A stretch of DNA of 64,000 nt from Delphinapterus leucas (taxonomy: Eukaryota; Chordata; Mammalia; Artiodactyla; Monodontidae): the NCBI RefSeq assembly GCF_002288925.2, contig NW_022098076.1:82454977-82518976 (forward strand), given 5' to 3'. Positions within the stretch are counted from its first letter, which is position 1, and each line of letters opens with the position of its first letter. The notes beneath the pieces are model-generated. The model made no database searches and was not told where the DNA came from. It saw only the letters and a program-made list of their open reading frames with translations. The translations under genes and the position numbers were made by a program. Shown piece after piece: positions 1-12,040 of this stretch.

Positions 1-340
1 GCACCCCTGTGGCTGTGCTCTCGCCGCGGTCCCGAAGCTTCCCCCCTCCGCCACCCGCAGTCTCCGCCCGCGAAGGGGCTTCCTAGTGTGTGGACACCTT
101 TCCTCCTTCACGGCTCCCTCCCACTGGTGCAGGTCCTGTCCGTATCCTTTTGTCTCTGTTTATTCTTTTTTCTTTTGCCCTACCCAGGTATGTGGGGGGT
201 TTCTTGCCTTTTGGGAGGCCTGAGGTCTGATGCCAGCGTTCAGTAGGTGTTCTGTAGGAGGTGTTCCACGTGTAGATGTATTTCTGGAGTATCTGTGGGG
301 AGGAAGGTGATCTCCGAGTCTTATTCTTCCGCCATCTTCC
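1..340 (-). mobile_element. 5' end of an L1 LINE (5' UTR/promoter), body off the left edge
   Basis: Read on the minus strand, this begins at about 339-341 with a GAAGATGGCGG-like start and runs into the G+C- and CpG-rich 5' UTR typical of Laurasiatherian L1s (blocks giving 'three-cysteine-like' shadow ORFs only). The element therefore reached its natural 5' end, so the copy was probably full length; ORF1 and ORF2 would lie left of base 1. The first bases contain a YY1-type core (GCCATCTT on plus, 331-338), in the same place as the YY1 site of the human L1 promoter. Family recognised from memory of the consensus; age and coding state cannot be judged from this window. Confidence 0.85.
329..338 (-). 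promoter_or_regulatory. YY1-like motif at the L1 start
   Basis: Minus-strand AAGATGGCGG lies within about 10 bases of the inferred L1 transcription start. YY1 at this place in human L1 directs accurate initiation; the role here is inferred by analogy. Confidence 0.55.
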
Positions 341-341
341 C

Positions 342-1133
342 GGAAGTCCTAGCCTGGATTTCTAATGCCTGCGACATAGTGATTGCTCAATTGTGTACAT
401 ATTATAGAAAAAAGCATGCTGGTCTCAATGTCCATACTACCCCTGGCCCAAGAATCTAGACCTTCATAAGTTAATCCAGTAGTTCAAGCATGGTGGTCAC
501 ATAGGAGAGGAGCAGCCTTTCAAAAGTAGCATGAAGAAAAAATATCTTAGATTATGAATAGTTCTAGACCTCTTACTATTCAAGCAGAGTAGAGGCAAAA
601 AGCTAGAAGATTAAATAGAGAGAGAGAGAGAGAGAGAGAGCGGGCCATGCTGTTATCGGTTCCATGCATTGAGGACAATTATGGGCTACACCAAATTAAG
701 CTAATCTATTACTTCTTTAAAAGTTTCAGTCATACAAAGTGTAGCCCAACCTTTGTTCTCAAATATGACCATCAGGTTCCTATTCTTCCTCCTGGCTGTA
801 GCATGAGAGGGGCTGGAATAAGGGGGGCTGACATGAGGGGAAGTCAGGAACATGAAAGACTTTAGCTTCCCTGAAAGACCGTTACCTTCATTGGTGATGT
901 TCTCTTGAAGAGTTTAATATGAGAGGTAGTCATAACATCAGAAGCAATGCCAGTGACTAGGTCATCATTATGGCAGAACGCTAGAATGGGCAGCAGGGGA
1001 CGCCTGCTATTGGGGGACGGGTGTGTTAAGAAAATCAGGGTGCCCGAGTTATGTTGCACACAGAAAACTTTTCCAACTCTCCCTGAATCTGTCCATGGCT
1101 GAACTGCTTCCTGTTTTTTCTTGCTTCCTGCTG
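342..1133. other. Unassigned sequence with an (AG)n microsatellite
   Basis: Apart from the AG run at about 617-640 nothing is recognised. Short ORFs have no recognisable domain and are interrupted in the usual way for non-coding DNA. Confidence 0.5.
617..640. repeat. (AG)12 microsatellite
   Basis: Uninterrupted AG dinucleotides over 24 bases. Confidence 0.95.
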
Positions 1134-1399
1134 TCTTTTTTTTTGTTTTTAATTTTTATTGGAGTATAACTGCTTTACAATGTTGTGTTAGTTTCTACTG
1201 TACAGCAAATTGAATCTGCTATACGTATACATCTATTCCCTCTATCTTGGATTTCCTTCCCATTTAGGTCACTGCAGAGAACTGTGTAGAGTTCCCTGTG
1301 CTATACAGTAGGTTCTCATTAGTTATCTATTTTATACATAGTATCAATAGTGTATATATGTCAAGCCCCATCTCCCAATTCATTCCACCCCCCCTAAGC
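1134..1399 (-). mobile_element. L1 3' UTR fragment, antisense
   Basis: Starts with a T-rich run (the poly-A tail of the minus strand). It continues with the cetartiodactyl L1 3' UTR: the AACACAACATTGTAAAGC block, the 'cagggaactctac' block and the 'gtataaaatagataacta' block, all on the minus strand. It is 5'-truncated within the 3' UTR, about 265 bases long, and ends at a C-rich run near 1390. Confidence 0.9.
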
Positions 1400-1924
1400 T
1401 TCCTGCTGCCTTTACACTAAACCCAGGTTTACTGAGGCACTCACTGAAGCTCTTGTCCAAAGGTAGAACTTTCCTTGTTTGGGGAAGCCTCAGTTCTGCT
1501 CCTAAGGCCTTTCAACTGATTGAAGCTGGCCCACCTGGATTACCTAGGCTAATCTTTCTAATTTACAATAAATTGATTATAGACTTTAATCATATGGACA
1601 AAATACCTTCACAACACATAGATTAGTGTTTGATTGGATAAATGGGAACAATAGACCAGCCAAATTGATACATAAAACTGACCATCATACTCACCTAACA
1701 TATTGAGTGTTTCCTCTTTGCCCTGAGAATGTGACAGTAAAATTTTTGGTAGTGTCATGAAAAGGCTCTTCCTAACATAGCCCATGCTGCCCTCTTGAGT
1801 TCCCATCAAAGCTGCGCCCCAGCCATCATTGAACTTCCACATGTATGTGTCTTTTGCTCCTTTTTAAAAATACAAGCAGCTTCATTCTCTTGGGATATCT
1901 TTACCCTCATCTGCTCCCATTGTT
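1400..1924. other. Unassigned sequence
   Basis: No repeat family or coding signal recognised. A 77-codon minus-strand frame at 1609-1842 has no domain or codon pattern that would support a gene. Confidence 0.45.
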
Positions 1925-2215
1925 TATCTCCTAGGTGTCCTTCTAGATTTAACTGTCACCTCTGTTAGGATGTCCTCGTGGGTCTTGTCCCTCCTGCACT
2001 CCCACCGCATTCTGTGCTAAATACCGTAATAGCGCTGATCACATTGTATTGTAATGACTTGTTTCCTTATTTGTCTCACAATCAACAGTAAACTTCTAAG
2101 AACAGCGACCAGGTCTTATCCAAGGTGCATTTCTAGCGCTTGGCTCAGTGCTACACATACAGTTGACACTCGTTAAATATTTATTCATTGATGAAGTAAA
2201 TGAATCATGAAAGCT
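1925..2215 (+). mobile_element. L2 LINE 3' end
   Basis: Carries the L2 3' signature in order: a 'ctaagctcc-like...agggcagg-like' block near 2095-2115, the 'gcctagcacagtgc' block near 2138-2152, and the terminal 'ctcaataaatatttgttgaatgaa' block decayed at 2170-2205. Heavily diverged, as expected for this ancient family. Confidence 0.75.
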
Positions 2216-3033
2216 ACTATCCAGAATCAGAAGCATAAAGGCTATACCAAATGATCATATTTTCCAGTTTCATCTGATGTTTTATACTTGTGTCAGGGTA
2301 AACTCCCCCACCCCTCCTCAAAAATGCTATAAACAAATCTTGAGCATGCTTATGATAGGAGAGTCAATTTTGATCAATTATTAAAGAAAGTTATGAAAAT
2401 AATTTTCTCATTTATCTAAAGTTCTCAATCCAGCGCTCCCTTTGAAAGCAATGAATAGTAGATACATAAATAGTACTATTGAAATTAAGATGATGTTTGT
2501 AAATCATTCCAAACACTCGCTCATGCTATAGTTATCTGGCAAAATGAATTGACAATTTAAATATCAGAACTATATATAATATAGATAGAATATATATTCC
2601 AGTATTACTAGGAAGTAATAGTAAAATTAGAAGAGAAGATCATATGTCAGTTTTGAATATTTTGTGAAGAATCTTATTCAAAACTCTTCCAAGCAAATTG
2701 AACAAAACCTTACTTTGAGATAATTTAACATCTGTTTATTGAATCTACTAAAAAATAAATCTGTCATCTAACAAGCACCATTAGGGCTTTGGGCCTAAGA
2801 AGACATAGATTTTTGCTTTCTCATGGATCACATTCTATTATCTTTCTTAGGTTTCCTTCAAATTTTCAAAAACTGAGTTAAAATGTCTTCTTTTCTTTCC
2901 TGGAAACTGCTACATAAAAAGTATTGTGCTTAGGCTCTCGTTTTTTTTTTTTTTTTAATTAAAGAATCAAAGACTGTTTTTCTGTAAAATAGCTGGTGTG
3001 ATGAAGTACCACTTCACTTTGTTCTGTAAAGTG
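2216..3033. other. Unassigned A+T-rich sequence
   Basis: No family recognised. A T run at 2941-2956 is the only obvious low-complexity tract. Confidence 0.45.
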
Positions 3034-3260
3034 ATATCTTTTTTTTTTGTGTGTGTGGTACATGGGCCTCTCGCTGTTGTGACCTCTCCCGTTGCGGAGC
3101 ACAGGCTCCGGACGCGCAGGCTCAGCGGCCATGGCTCACGGGCCCAGCTGCTCTGCGGCATGTGGGATCTTCCCGGATCGGGGCACGAACCTGTGTCCCC
3201 TGCATCGGCAGGCGTACTCTCAACCACTGCGCCACCAGGGAAGCCCCAAATATCTTTTTT
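3034..3260 (-). mobile_element. CHR-type tRNA-derived SINE with TSD
   Basis: SINE body 3045-3249, antisense. On the minus strand it starts GGGGCTTCCCTGGTGGCGCA, with an A-box-like TGGCGCAGTGG and a B-box-like GGTTCGTGCC, then the short CHR body and an A tail (T run at 3039-3048). Flanks ATATCTTTTTT at 3034-3044 and 3250-3260 are probable TSDs, partly ambiguous because of the T run. About 205 bases matches the short, deleted CHR form of cetaceans. The tRNA-related head gives an internal Pol III promoter; activity is unknown. Confidence 0.9.
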
Positions 3261-3261
3261 G

Positions 3262-3664
3262 AACATAAAATATAAAATGCCTTACCATATGTATAAAAAG
3301 AGCCATGAAACTGAGATATAATCAACAAATGGTATGTCCAACACACTACTTTATTCTTTGGTAATAAAGAAGAAATCCACCTTTAATTAAAGCTATCCCT
3401 TAACATTTATATCTCAACCTATATGTCTCTAAAGGGAGGTGAGGTAGGTTAGTGATGTAACACAGGAAAACTGGTAGAATTTATAAAATCTGGTCTTAAG
3501 CACTAGCCGGTTTTAGAGCCTCCGCAACTTGCTAGAAACCTTTTGGGAACCTCTCTCTGCCCAGGCTATACCAAGGGAAATTAATTGATTGACTGATAGT
3601 CTTTGTTGGTTTCTACAAGACAAAGGTAAAAGAATCAGGGGTCAATAAAGTGACGTTTGATATA
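3262..3664. other. Unassigned sequence
   Basis: No recognisable feature. Confidence 0.45.
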
Positions 3665-3855
3665 TAATAGTCCTGCGTCAAATATCTGTCTCTGCTATTT
3701 ACCATGACCTGGGACATATACATTATTTTGTCAGTTTCACTTTTTTATTCTATAATCTGGATTTATCTATCATACAAAATCATAGGGTTTAATTATTATT
3801 AGGTAAATGCACATAAGGAACAGTGTACATAATAAACACTCATTATATTGTAAGT
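3665..3855 (+). mobile_element. MIR SINE
   Basis: Follows the MIR consensus order: 'ctctgcyayttacyakgacctggg' near 3690, a decayed 'cagtttcctcatctgtaaaatgg' block, 'catagggttt' at 3781-3790, and the 'aacagtg...aataaacactcat' terminal block. Diverged, with small gaps. Confidence 0.75.
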
Positions 3856-3914
3856 GTCTTATTTGTCAGTATTTAGAAAAGAGTCCAGCAAACAGTTGCT
3901 AATAAAAGGAAACA

Positions 3915-4135
3915 AAACAAAACTTTTTGAGTAGCTAGTAGGTGCCAGGCCGTGCATCGTATGGTTCCACATATTTCACTTAATCTTTATAAAAACACTG
4001 TTTCCTCCATAAAAGAGGAAACTGAAATACAGATTGTGACTTTATCAAAGTCAAAGGTAGTGAGTAGTGAAGTCAAGATTCAAATTCAAATCCGTTTTAC
4101 TCTGAATCCTCTGTTACTTCTACACTTTTCCAAGT
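3915..4135 (-). mobile_element. MIR SINE, antisense
   Basis: Plus strand shows the antisense order: 'taggtgccaggc' (3939-3950), 'cacttaatctttataa', 'aaagaggaaactgaaatacag' (4010-4030) and the 'agtcaagattcaaattcaaatcc' B-box region near 4070-4090. It lies about 60 bases beyond the sense MIR, so the two are separate insertions in opposite orientation. Confidence 0.75.
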
Positions 4136-4139
4136 TCCA

Positions 4140-5705
4140 CTGGAAAGAAATCTGAAGGTTTTACTCTCTGTCTTCAATTCATTAGTTATCTCTTCGGCCA
4201 TATCTAATCAATTTTTTAATCCTCTTTGTTGATTTTTAAAAATTTTCCACAACTTTGTTTTGAATTTCTGAGTTATACTTTTTTTTTTCTTTCACACCTG
4301 ATTGTTTCTGTGTTATAATCTCCTCTTGTTTTGTGTTTGGCATGACTTTATCTCACTGAACAGTTAACACATAGTTATAAAGATTCTTTCAAATTCCTCA
4401 TTTGAGTTTCTCAGTTTAGTTATCTTCTTTATTGGGTTTCTAATCAATCTTTCCTGGTGTTGGACTTGCTCAAATTTTTGTGACATTTGTCTATGACCTC
4501 AATTTCTATGAAAATTTATTGTCTGAAAATGACATTTGAAAATTTCCTTTGAGCTCTGGTGATCTATTGTTGGCAGTTTCAGAGTTGCCTCTGTCTGGGT
4601 GCATGAAGTCATTAGATACAAACAAGGTTTGACATTTATGTCCTGGGTTTTCTTTTCCACATGAGCATTGTAAATGTGGCACAGATGCCTGCATCCTAAA
4701 ACTGCTATGTCACACCTTGCTTCCACACATGACCTGTGTGCCAAAGATCTGAATCACCTGATAGAAAGGTTTCATTTCAGTGAAAGACCCCATTCTAGCT
4801 CTCTGGTACCAAACTCCATCCCAAGCAGGCATCAGTATACCAGTTCTTAGGTTTATATCTGGCTCCAGGACATATTTTGCTTTCTTGCTTTGAGCTCAGC
4901 TATGCATTTTAATTCTTTAAACACATTTTACTGAGCATTTTTCTATGTATAGAGTGAATAGAGGTGGTTCCCACATTTCTCTCAGTCCATCATCTTGCAC
5001 AACTTCCTCCCTAACTATTTTTGAGAATCTTTTACATGCAGGGTAATATGTAATTTATCATCTAATCTTTTTTAGTGACACTGGGCACTAATAATAATTA
5101 TCCTGGGGCAATTGAACTGTATTGGTCAGGGTAAATGGTCACTGTATTTCTGTGGAAACTAGTGTATCAGAACAGTCTAAGAGAATGGGTTTCAGAAAAG
5201 TCTTAATTAGTCTATTCACTGGAATTGCAGGGAATCTTGGAAACTGAGAAACTTAAATGACAGGGTTCCTTTGAGGGCATTTAAAGATTGAGGCTGCCTG
5301 GTAATTCTCAGCGTCCATATGCAGTCTGTACTCCCTGACAACTATATGCTATATATAGTAGCTTCTGTTCATTAAACTCCTTAATACAAATCTTTGCTAG
5401 GGTAATTGGGAAGAATGGTCTACAGAGTAAGATGAATACTATTTGCTTCAATGTAGTCACTATTCCCCACTCTGTCATTTAGCAAATAAACTGTGAACTT
5501 CATAAAAATAATCGAATGGATTCTTTATCACAGCTGCGGGCTTCTTACAAGATACCAATTCGCATAAAAGTCAAAAGGATAGAAAAACAACACGATATTA
5601 GAATTTTTATACTGGTGCTCTGAATCAGTTGTTCTAACAATTTCCCTTTTCTTTAGAAGAAATATATAATCAGGAATATTTTAAAAGCCCAATCTACTTA
5701 TTGGC
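4140..5705. other. Unassigned sequence, possibly an ancient LINE in the first half
   Basis: The T-rich stretch 4190-4700 resembles the antisense of very old LINE ORF sequence, but no family block is clear enough to name. 4700-5705 shows nothing recognisable. Confidence 0.35.
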
Positions 5706-5790
5706 TTGTCCATCTATCTATCTATCATCTATTTATCATCTCTCTCTCTCCTCTCTCTCTCTCTCTCTATCTGTCTATCATCTCTATGTA
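5706..5790. repeat. Compound (TCTA)n/(TC)n microsatellite
   Basis: TCTA/TATC repeats followed by a TC run and again TCTA/TCTG units. Confidence 0.95.
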
Positions 5791-6384
5791 CTCAACCTCA
5801 TTTCACAAAAGAATTTGAGGTAGAAGTAATTATATTAGTCAGGTGTCCAGCAGAATTATAGTGGGGGAACCATTAGATGATATTATTACCACACAGAATT
5901 TTAGAGTTGGCGAGACCTTAGAAATTATATCATTTTCTGTGACCTTAATTAGGCAATCTGACTATTCATCGTTATTTGAGGCCGTGGAGAAAATTCTTGC
6001 CTTCTATAATCAGCAGAACTCTTTTATGTATCCGTATTACTGCAACTGATCTTATAGGTCATTTTCAGCAGCTTGGATTACTTGGATTACAGTGCTGTTG
6101 TCTCTACAAAATGCAGAGGTTCCCACCTCTTGTAATATGACCTTAAATACCTGTACTGAATGAAACAACTTTTGATGCTGAAAGAGGTCTCATTCTGAGA
6201 GCTTCAATAAAAGATGGAGCTGTACACTAGCCCAATCAGTCTTCTTTGGCAGATAGAGATCAGCACCTCCATCATTTGGGCATGTTCGTTCCTCTCCCTG
6301 GGAGGTATACATTCCTTTTCTCATCCCTATACCCAAATCCAATCACAGTTCTATTTATCCTGCATGAACTAGTTTCCTTGTGAC
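5791..6384. other. Unassigned sequence
   Basis: No recognisable repeat or exon. Confidence 0.45.
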
Positions 6385-6623
6385 CCAGTGTTTCTACACT
6401 TTAGAGTATATTCCTGAGAAATTACCCCAATTGTGAAAATTAATTCTGAACAAAAATTTTCTCCTCTGAATTATTTAAAATAGCCAACTATCTGGAAAAG
6501 ATGAAAGCTGTAATTTGAAAAGATACATGTACTCCAATGTTCATAGAGGCACTATTTACAATAGCCAAGACATGGAAGCAGCCTAAGTGTCCATCAACCG
6601 ATGAATGGATAAACAGATGAATG

Positions 6624-6624
6624 G

Positions 6625-6657
<33 letters not shown>

Positions 6658-6658
6658 A
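6624..6658. repeat. (TA)n(CA)n microsatellite inside L1
   Basis: TA units followed by CA units, at the place where related copies in this window read 'gtggtacatatatacaatgg'. Confidence 0.9.
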
Positions 6659-7029
6659 TGAAAAATTACTCAGCTATAAAAAAGAGTGAAATCATGCCAT
6701 TTGCAGCAACAGGGGTGGACTTAAGAGATTATCATACTAACTGAAGTAAGTCAGACAGAGAAAGACAAATATTATACGATATCATATATATGTGGATTCT
6801 AAAAAAATAGTACAAATGAACTTATTTGCAAAATAGGAACCGACTTACAGACATAGAAAACAAACTTATAGTTACCAAACGGGAAGGGGGTGAAGAGGGA
6901 TAAATTGGGAGTAGGGGAATAACAGATGTACACTACCATATATAAAATAGATGAACAACAAGAATTTACTGTATAACACAGGGAACTATATTCAATACCT
7001 TGTAATAAACTATAGTGGAAAAGAATATG

Positions 7030-7041
7030 GATATACATATA

Positions 7042-7072
<31 letters not shown>

Positions 7073-7078
7073 GTATAA
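7030..7078. repeat. (TA)n microsatellite in an L1 3' UTR
   Basis: Nearly pure TA with two TG interruptions. Confidence 0.9.
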
Positions 7079-7594
7079 CCAAATCTTCGGAGACTAACAC
7101 AATATTGTAAGTCAACTATATCTTAAAAAAAATACTCAAATATTGGAAACTCAGCAATTATGGGGGGATTTTATGTAAATTATGGTACAACATGCCATAT
7201 TAAATGTACAAAACAAAAACAGTAAAGAGCAGATCATTGTAACATTGGAAAGACTTCAGATGATTTAAATTTTACCAGTATGCTTTTTGGTATTTTGTAT
7301 GACCTGTGTGAATTGCTGTTTGATAAAAAATAGTTTCTGAAAAAATGATGTTTATAAAACTATATGATAAGATGAAAACTTACTTATGGCCTGGTTTTAT
7401 TTTAAAACATTTTATATATAAATTTTGCTATATAAAAATAAAGCCTTTTTGCATTAAAAACAAATGATGAAAAACATCAGTTAACAAAGATTTTATTTTC
7501 TTATTTCTTCTTATATTTTTATATTTTCCAACTTTATAATGAGCTTTCACTATTTTTATAACCTAAAAAGCCAACAAAGCTTACTTAAAAAATC

Positions 7595-7835
7595 ATCTCA
7601 AGGTCTCCCTTCTTTATGAAGTCTTTCCTTTAAAATGTGTATGGCTCTACCCACTGTTTCCACATCACTTTAAGCACAGATCTTTACATCGTTAGGCACA
7701 TTGTAGTTTGATGTTTTGTAAGCTGACTGTAAGCCTGCAGACTCAATCTGTCATCCACTCTAAAATCTTTAGAGTATAGCACATTGTCTAATGGGGCAAG
7801 CATTTCAGTACAAAATAAATGAATAAATGTCGAAT
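7595..7835 (+). mobile_element. Probable L2 3' end, diverged
   Basis: Order fits L2: 'ccttctttatgaagtctttcc', a 'tagcacattgtctaa' block near 7778 and a terminal 'caaaataaatgaataaatgtcgaatg' block. Weak match. Confidence 0.5.
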
Positions 7836-8666
7836 GTTGAATATAGTCTAAACAAAAAGTCTTGTTTCCCTGCCCTTCCGTTCTCCGATTGCCTCATGCA
7901 TAAATCTTACACAAATATATTTTCTTGTTCTATAATTATCCCTTATTTACTTATAGGGTTATGGATAAGGAATAACAATGAAACAAGAAGAATTTAGAGC
8001 TCAAAAGACACAGCTATACCTGATCCTGAAACTGGTTCTTAGGCAAAGGTTATAATATTTAAAATGTGATTTTAAATATGAAAACACAACTAAATTCTTT
8101 TAATAGCTTAGGTAAAGGTAGCAGAATATCATTTTTAGATACTTTTCTGCAAAAAGAAATAAAAATCAGACATTAATTTTTTGATAATGCCCTATGTCAA
8201 TTATTATTTTAAAATAGCTCAAATATATCTTTGCCTTTATGGAAAATAAATGTGAATTCTTAGTTTGAGGAAAGTAATATTTTTATAGGTATATAGAATT
8301 TATTTTTAAGGTCTACAATAGTGATCATTTTAAATTTAAAAACGAATTTATCCTTTTTGTGAATATAATTTATATGAGGACATTGCTTCATTGACTTGTT
8401 TCTGTTTTTACTGCCTTTTTTATGCTTGAAAATATAAAGGTTTTCAAGCATAAAGGTTAGTGACATATAGTCCTTAATCTCATTTGCTTATCTACTTGTC
8501 ATAGACGTTGGATATTAGACACCAGGCAGACTAGCAGAAAACAAACAGCACTTTTGCCTTCTATGCAGAAACTGGTGTTAAATACCTCCTTTCAGGGCAA
8601 GTATATAAATCACTTAGATATAGGAGGTCGGTGAGAAAGGCTCTTGGCATAAAAGATCATTAGACT

Positions 8667-8686
8667 AAAAAAAAAAAAAAAAAAAA
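8667..8686. repeat. (A)20 tract
   Basis: Homopolymer of 20 A followed by a GGAAGAG-rich stretch; no retroelement body was recognised upstream. Confidence 0.9.
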
Positions 8687-11600
8687 GAGGAAGAGAAATC
8701 TAGACCACCATAATTCAAAGTCTTGAAAATATTTAAAAATATTCAGTAAGACCTAATCACTAGCTCTCTGCTACCTTTTAGAAACTGCAGTTGTCAGGAA
8801 TCATACTAACCATCTGGGATTAATTCATAATAGTATTTGACATTGAATAGAAATAATTGTATAAATTTTAGATAGTTTAATAAAAGACTAAAATACCACT
8901 GTAACACTGGAGTTTCCTGAAGGATTACAAAAAAGGAAAAGTCAATGTGAAATATGCCTCCAAAAATATTTGACTCCATTGAATAACAAGCAATATTCAC
9001 ATTGAGATGGAGTACCGTAAGCCAGCAATCATTATCAATAAACACATAGATGTTCTCTAAACATGATAACTTGGTTTCTCTGTATAACTCTACAGTTTCA
9101 AACCTAGTGATGCAATTAGGAGTATATACTCTGTAGATTAATCTGAACATGCAATGACAGCATATAAATCAGATCATTCAGATACTACTTTAGGCCAATA
9201 AGAAGCCTGAGACCCAAAGTCACCAGAGTGTCAGCCCGAGAATGGTTACTAAAAATATTAAGAAATTTTCTTGTTGTCATAATATTTATTACATTCCTCC
9301 TTCTCTAGAAGATTGATGAAATTTACTGTGATTGTGGGAATGTGATTAACCTGGATGAAGAGATCATGGTCACATATGAATCTTGATATAAACATATCAA
9401 AGTCTGAATGAAAAACCAGCATATTTAAACCAATTTTGAGGGGGAAATATTAAATCTCTTCATCTTTTATAATTGTTACTTTGAAAATGACATTTCTTAC
9501 AAGACAAAGTTATTTGGGCACGCGTAATGAAAATATGCCAGAGTTGTATCTTGCCTTTCTGAGTAATTTAAAATGAAAAAATATGTTATTTCAAAGTAAA
9601 TATGTTTCATTTGGTGAAGGAAGAAGAATCAAATTCATTTTTTAAGTTCAAATAGAGCTTACAGGTTTTTTTTAATCTTAATGTATTGTGGTAGATGTTT
9701 TAATGTAATAGACAATTTCACCTTTTTAATCACAATGTCAGTCATTGTTTGCAAAGTGTATTATCTATCTCTAAGTTTTGATCAGGCTTTGGAAGCCATT
9801 GCTTCGACTATAGCTTTGAAGTTTTTTTTATATTCATCTAATTGACCCAATATTTCGTGAAAAATAGGGAATCTCAGACCATTATCTTGATGTTTTCATT
9901 ATACCTCTTAGAAAATGAGACACACAACAAATGGTGGGATTTTCAGGCAGTTGTAATTTTATTTGTCTTTTTCTTAAACATTGTTTATCTCTTTTACTGA
10001 AGCTTTATTTTTGTTTACTCAGTAAACAACTATTGACTATCTTTGAGCATAGCAATATGATAAAGGTCACTGAAGAAACCATAAAAATCAGAAAAGGTAT
10101 CTTATGAGTTGAAGCAGCTTTGCCTCCTAGAAGCAAAGAAAAGAAAATCAGATGTATTGAATAACCACTACATGTTAGCTATAATGCCCAGCATTGTATA
10201 TCCATTAGCAATTCTCAGCCCATGTTTCTGTAGAGCAGATCTAAATGGGGATGGGGCTGAGATTTAGATACATCTACACTTAATTTCTGGAGAAGAGTAG
10301 TCCTTTGCCCTAGCCCCTCACCAAACACCTGGTTGTATCTGTTAATTTATATGGATAGATATATCACTGGAGGAAAAACACAAAACTAAACAAAAACTCT
10401 AAATGTATGTCCTTAATCAGAATTCAGGTACATGCGGATACATCTTGTAAAGTTGGGTGATTGTAGTAGTGATGGGGGGGGGCTGTGAAGCACACAAAAA
10501 CCATATTAAAATGCAGAATTCCAAGTTTCCCTGCTTGAGAGTTTGCTTTAAGTCAACAAAGAGCTGGTACATGGCAAACTGGATTCAGCAATAAGGTCTC
10601 AATGTTGGAAGGAAGTTGTAGTTGTGGTTATAGAGAATCTGATGATATTCCAATCCATCCATTGTCATATGCAGGATGACATGAATATATGTGGGGGGGA
10701 TTAATTTCATAGCAATGATGTGGGCAAATAACTCAGCACTGAGATCCCCATAGATTGATGTTCTCAGGGATTAAGAGCCATTCAACTTCTTACTTTTCGG
10801 AAGACTTCAAAGATATCAAGTACCATGAGGATGAAAGTTAAACCCTTGGGTGGCAGAGAGCCATGACAATGAAGGGACAGAGTATAGACCTGAAGGGTCT
10901 CTGTGGACTGTGTGGTGGATTTGGGAATTGCACAGGCCACATTATCCATGAATTGGGTAAGACTACCTTGGAGAATTCATGGAGCTGTAGGAGAAAATAT
11001 GAGATCCTGGGAATTAGTGGTCTAAAAGTTACCAATGGACCTGACCTTGATTTGCTTTTAACTCTTCATCTGAGTTCATATACCCAAAAGCTCCTGAGGT
11101 AAAGGAAAATTCAGGCTACATATATGCATGTAAATGTGTATTTTTTTTTTTTTACTCCTCATCTTGTCTCAAAATAGTAGACTAGAAAATTACCAATGAT
11201 AATGTTTATATTTTTTAAGTAATAAAAATGAAGAAAGAGAAAATAAGTTGAGGCAGGGATGGGATTTAAAAAGACAAAGTACATTATGAAAAAATAAAGA
11301 CACAAAATAAAGGCAGAGCTCCTATTTAAACTCACGATGCCTAACTTCAAACTCCAAGTTATAATAATATCAGTGAGGATTGCAGGTAGTTTGTTTAAAG
11401 CTTATTCTGTATGAGAAATTATAAGATGGGTTGGAGAGATGAAGGAAGAGATATCTGAATTCCTAAGCTCCATTGCCGTGAAGGTGCAAAGGTTTTCTGC
11501 TGTTTTTTTGGGTTTTTTTTCCTGAATTTAAGACTGCTTCTTTGTGCAAAAGTCTTGTTGAATTTTATGATGCTACTTATTTTATACAAACCATTTATAA

Positions 11601-12022
11601 AACAACATCTGGATGGGACATGTACCTATGAGTTTTCTTTACTATGAGTTTCCTAAAAATGGTACTTCGTAATTCAAACCAATATATTTTGTCATTGAAA
11701 TGCTGGGGCATTAGACCATTTTGATATATGCATGCAATATCTTAATGTGTTGTTCTCTTTTTTTTAAAGACAGTGAATGGATTAAACCAGAGTGTCTTTG
11801 AGTAAGGTAGTCCCAAGAATGGGTAGACATACCCCCAAAAAAGTGATTAGTGGGAAAGAAATGAATCCAATTTATAGTGTGTTTTCTTTTCTTTCTTCTT
11901 GATTATATTCCTTCTCATTTTTAGGCTAATCTTCAGCAATTTTTATGATACTTATGTTGTTTTTTCTTATTTTAGTCCTTTTTAGCTTTAGTAAGTAAGT
12001 AATAAAAACACTGATCTGATTT

Positions 12023-12040
12023 GAGAGAGAGAGAGAGAAA
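12023..12040. repeat. (GA)n microsatellite
   Basis: Nine GA units. Confidence 0.9.

Larger units (their letters stand above)
6508..7128 (+). mobile_element. L1 3' end (end of ORF2 and 3' UTR), sense
   Basis: Runs from the 'gatacatgtaccccaatgttca' block through 'tttacaatagccaagacatgg', 'aatggataaa' and 'ctcagctataaaaaagagtg' (ORF2 C-terminal coding sequence, now with stops). The 3' UTR follows and ends in an A tail at 7120-7130. About 620 bases, 5'-truncated, with TA/CA microsatellites at 6624-6658 and 7030-7078. Confidence 0.9.
6385..7580 (+). mobile_element. Older L1M 3' end, interrupted by a younger L1
   Basis: 6385-6507 and 7129-7580 read as one old L1 3' end. A decayed 'ttataatagccaa..attgg' block (6475-6495) stops at the younger element. 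The text resumes at 7140 with 'attggaaactcagcaattatggggggatt', then 'aaattatggtac', and closes with the 'atattttccaacttta.aatgagc' terminal block near 7515-7560. Exact family not assigned. Confidence 0.6.

Noticed and set aside
247..459. 70-codon plus frame with many cysteines
   Set aside because: Lies largely on the antisense of the L1 5' UTR; no homology or domain.
3125..3249. tRNA gene
   Set aside because: The A- and B-box-like words are the tRNA-derived head of a SINE; no complete cloverleaf could be folded.
5706..5790. CRISPR-like spaced repeats
   Set aside because: Plain tetranucleotide/dinucleotide microsatellite in a mammalian genome.
8806..9150. 114-codon minus frame
   Set aside because: A+T-rich chance frame with no domain; no splice or promoter context.
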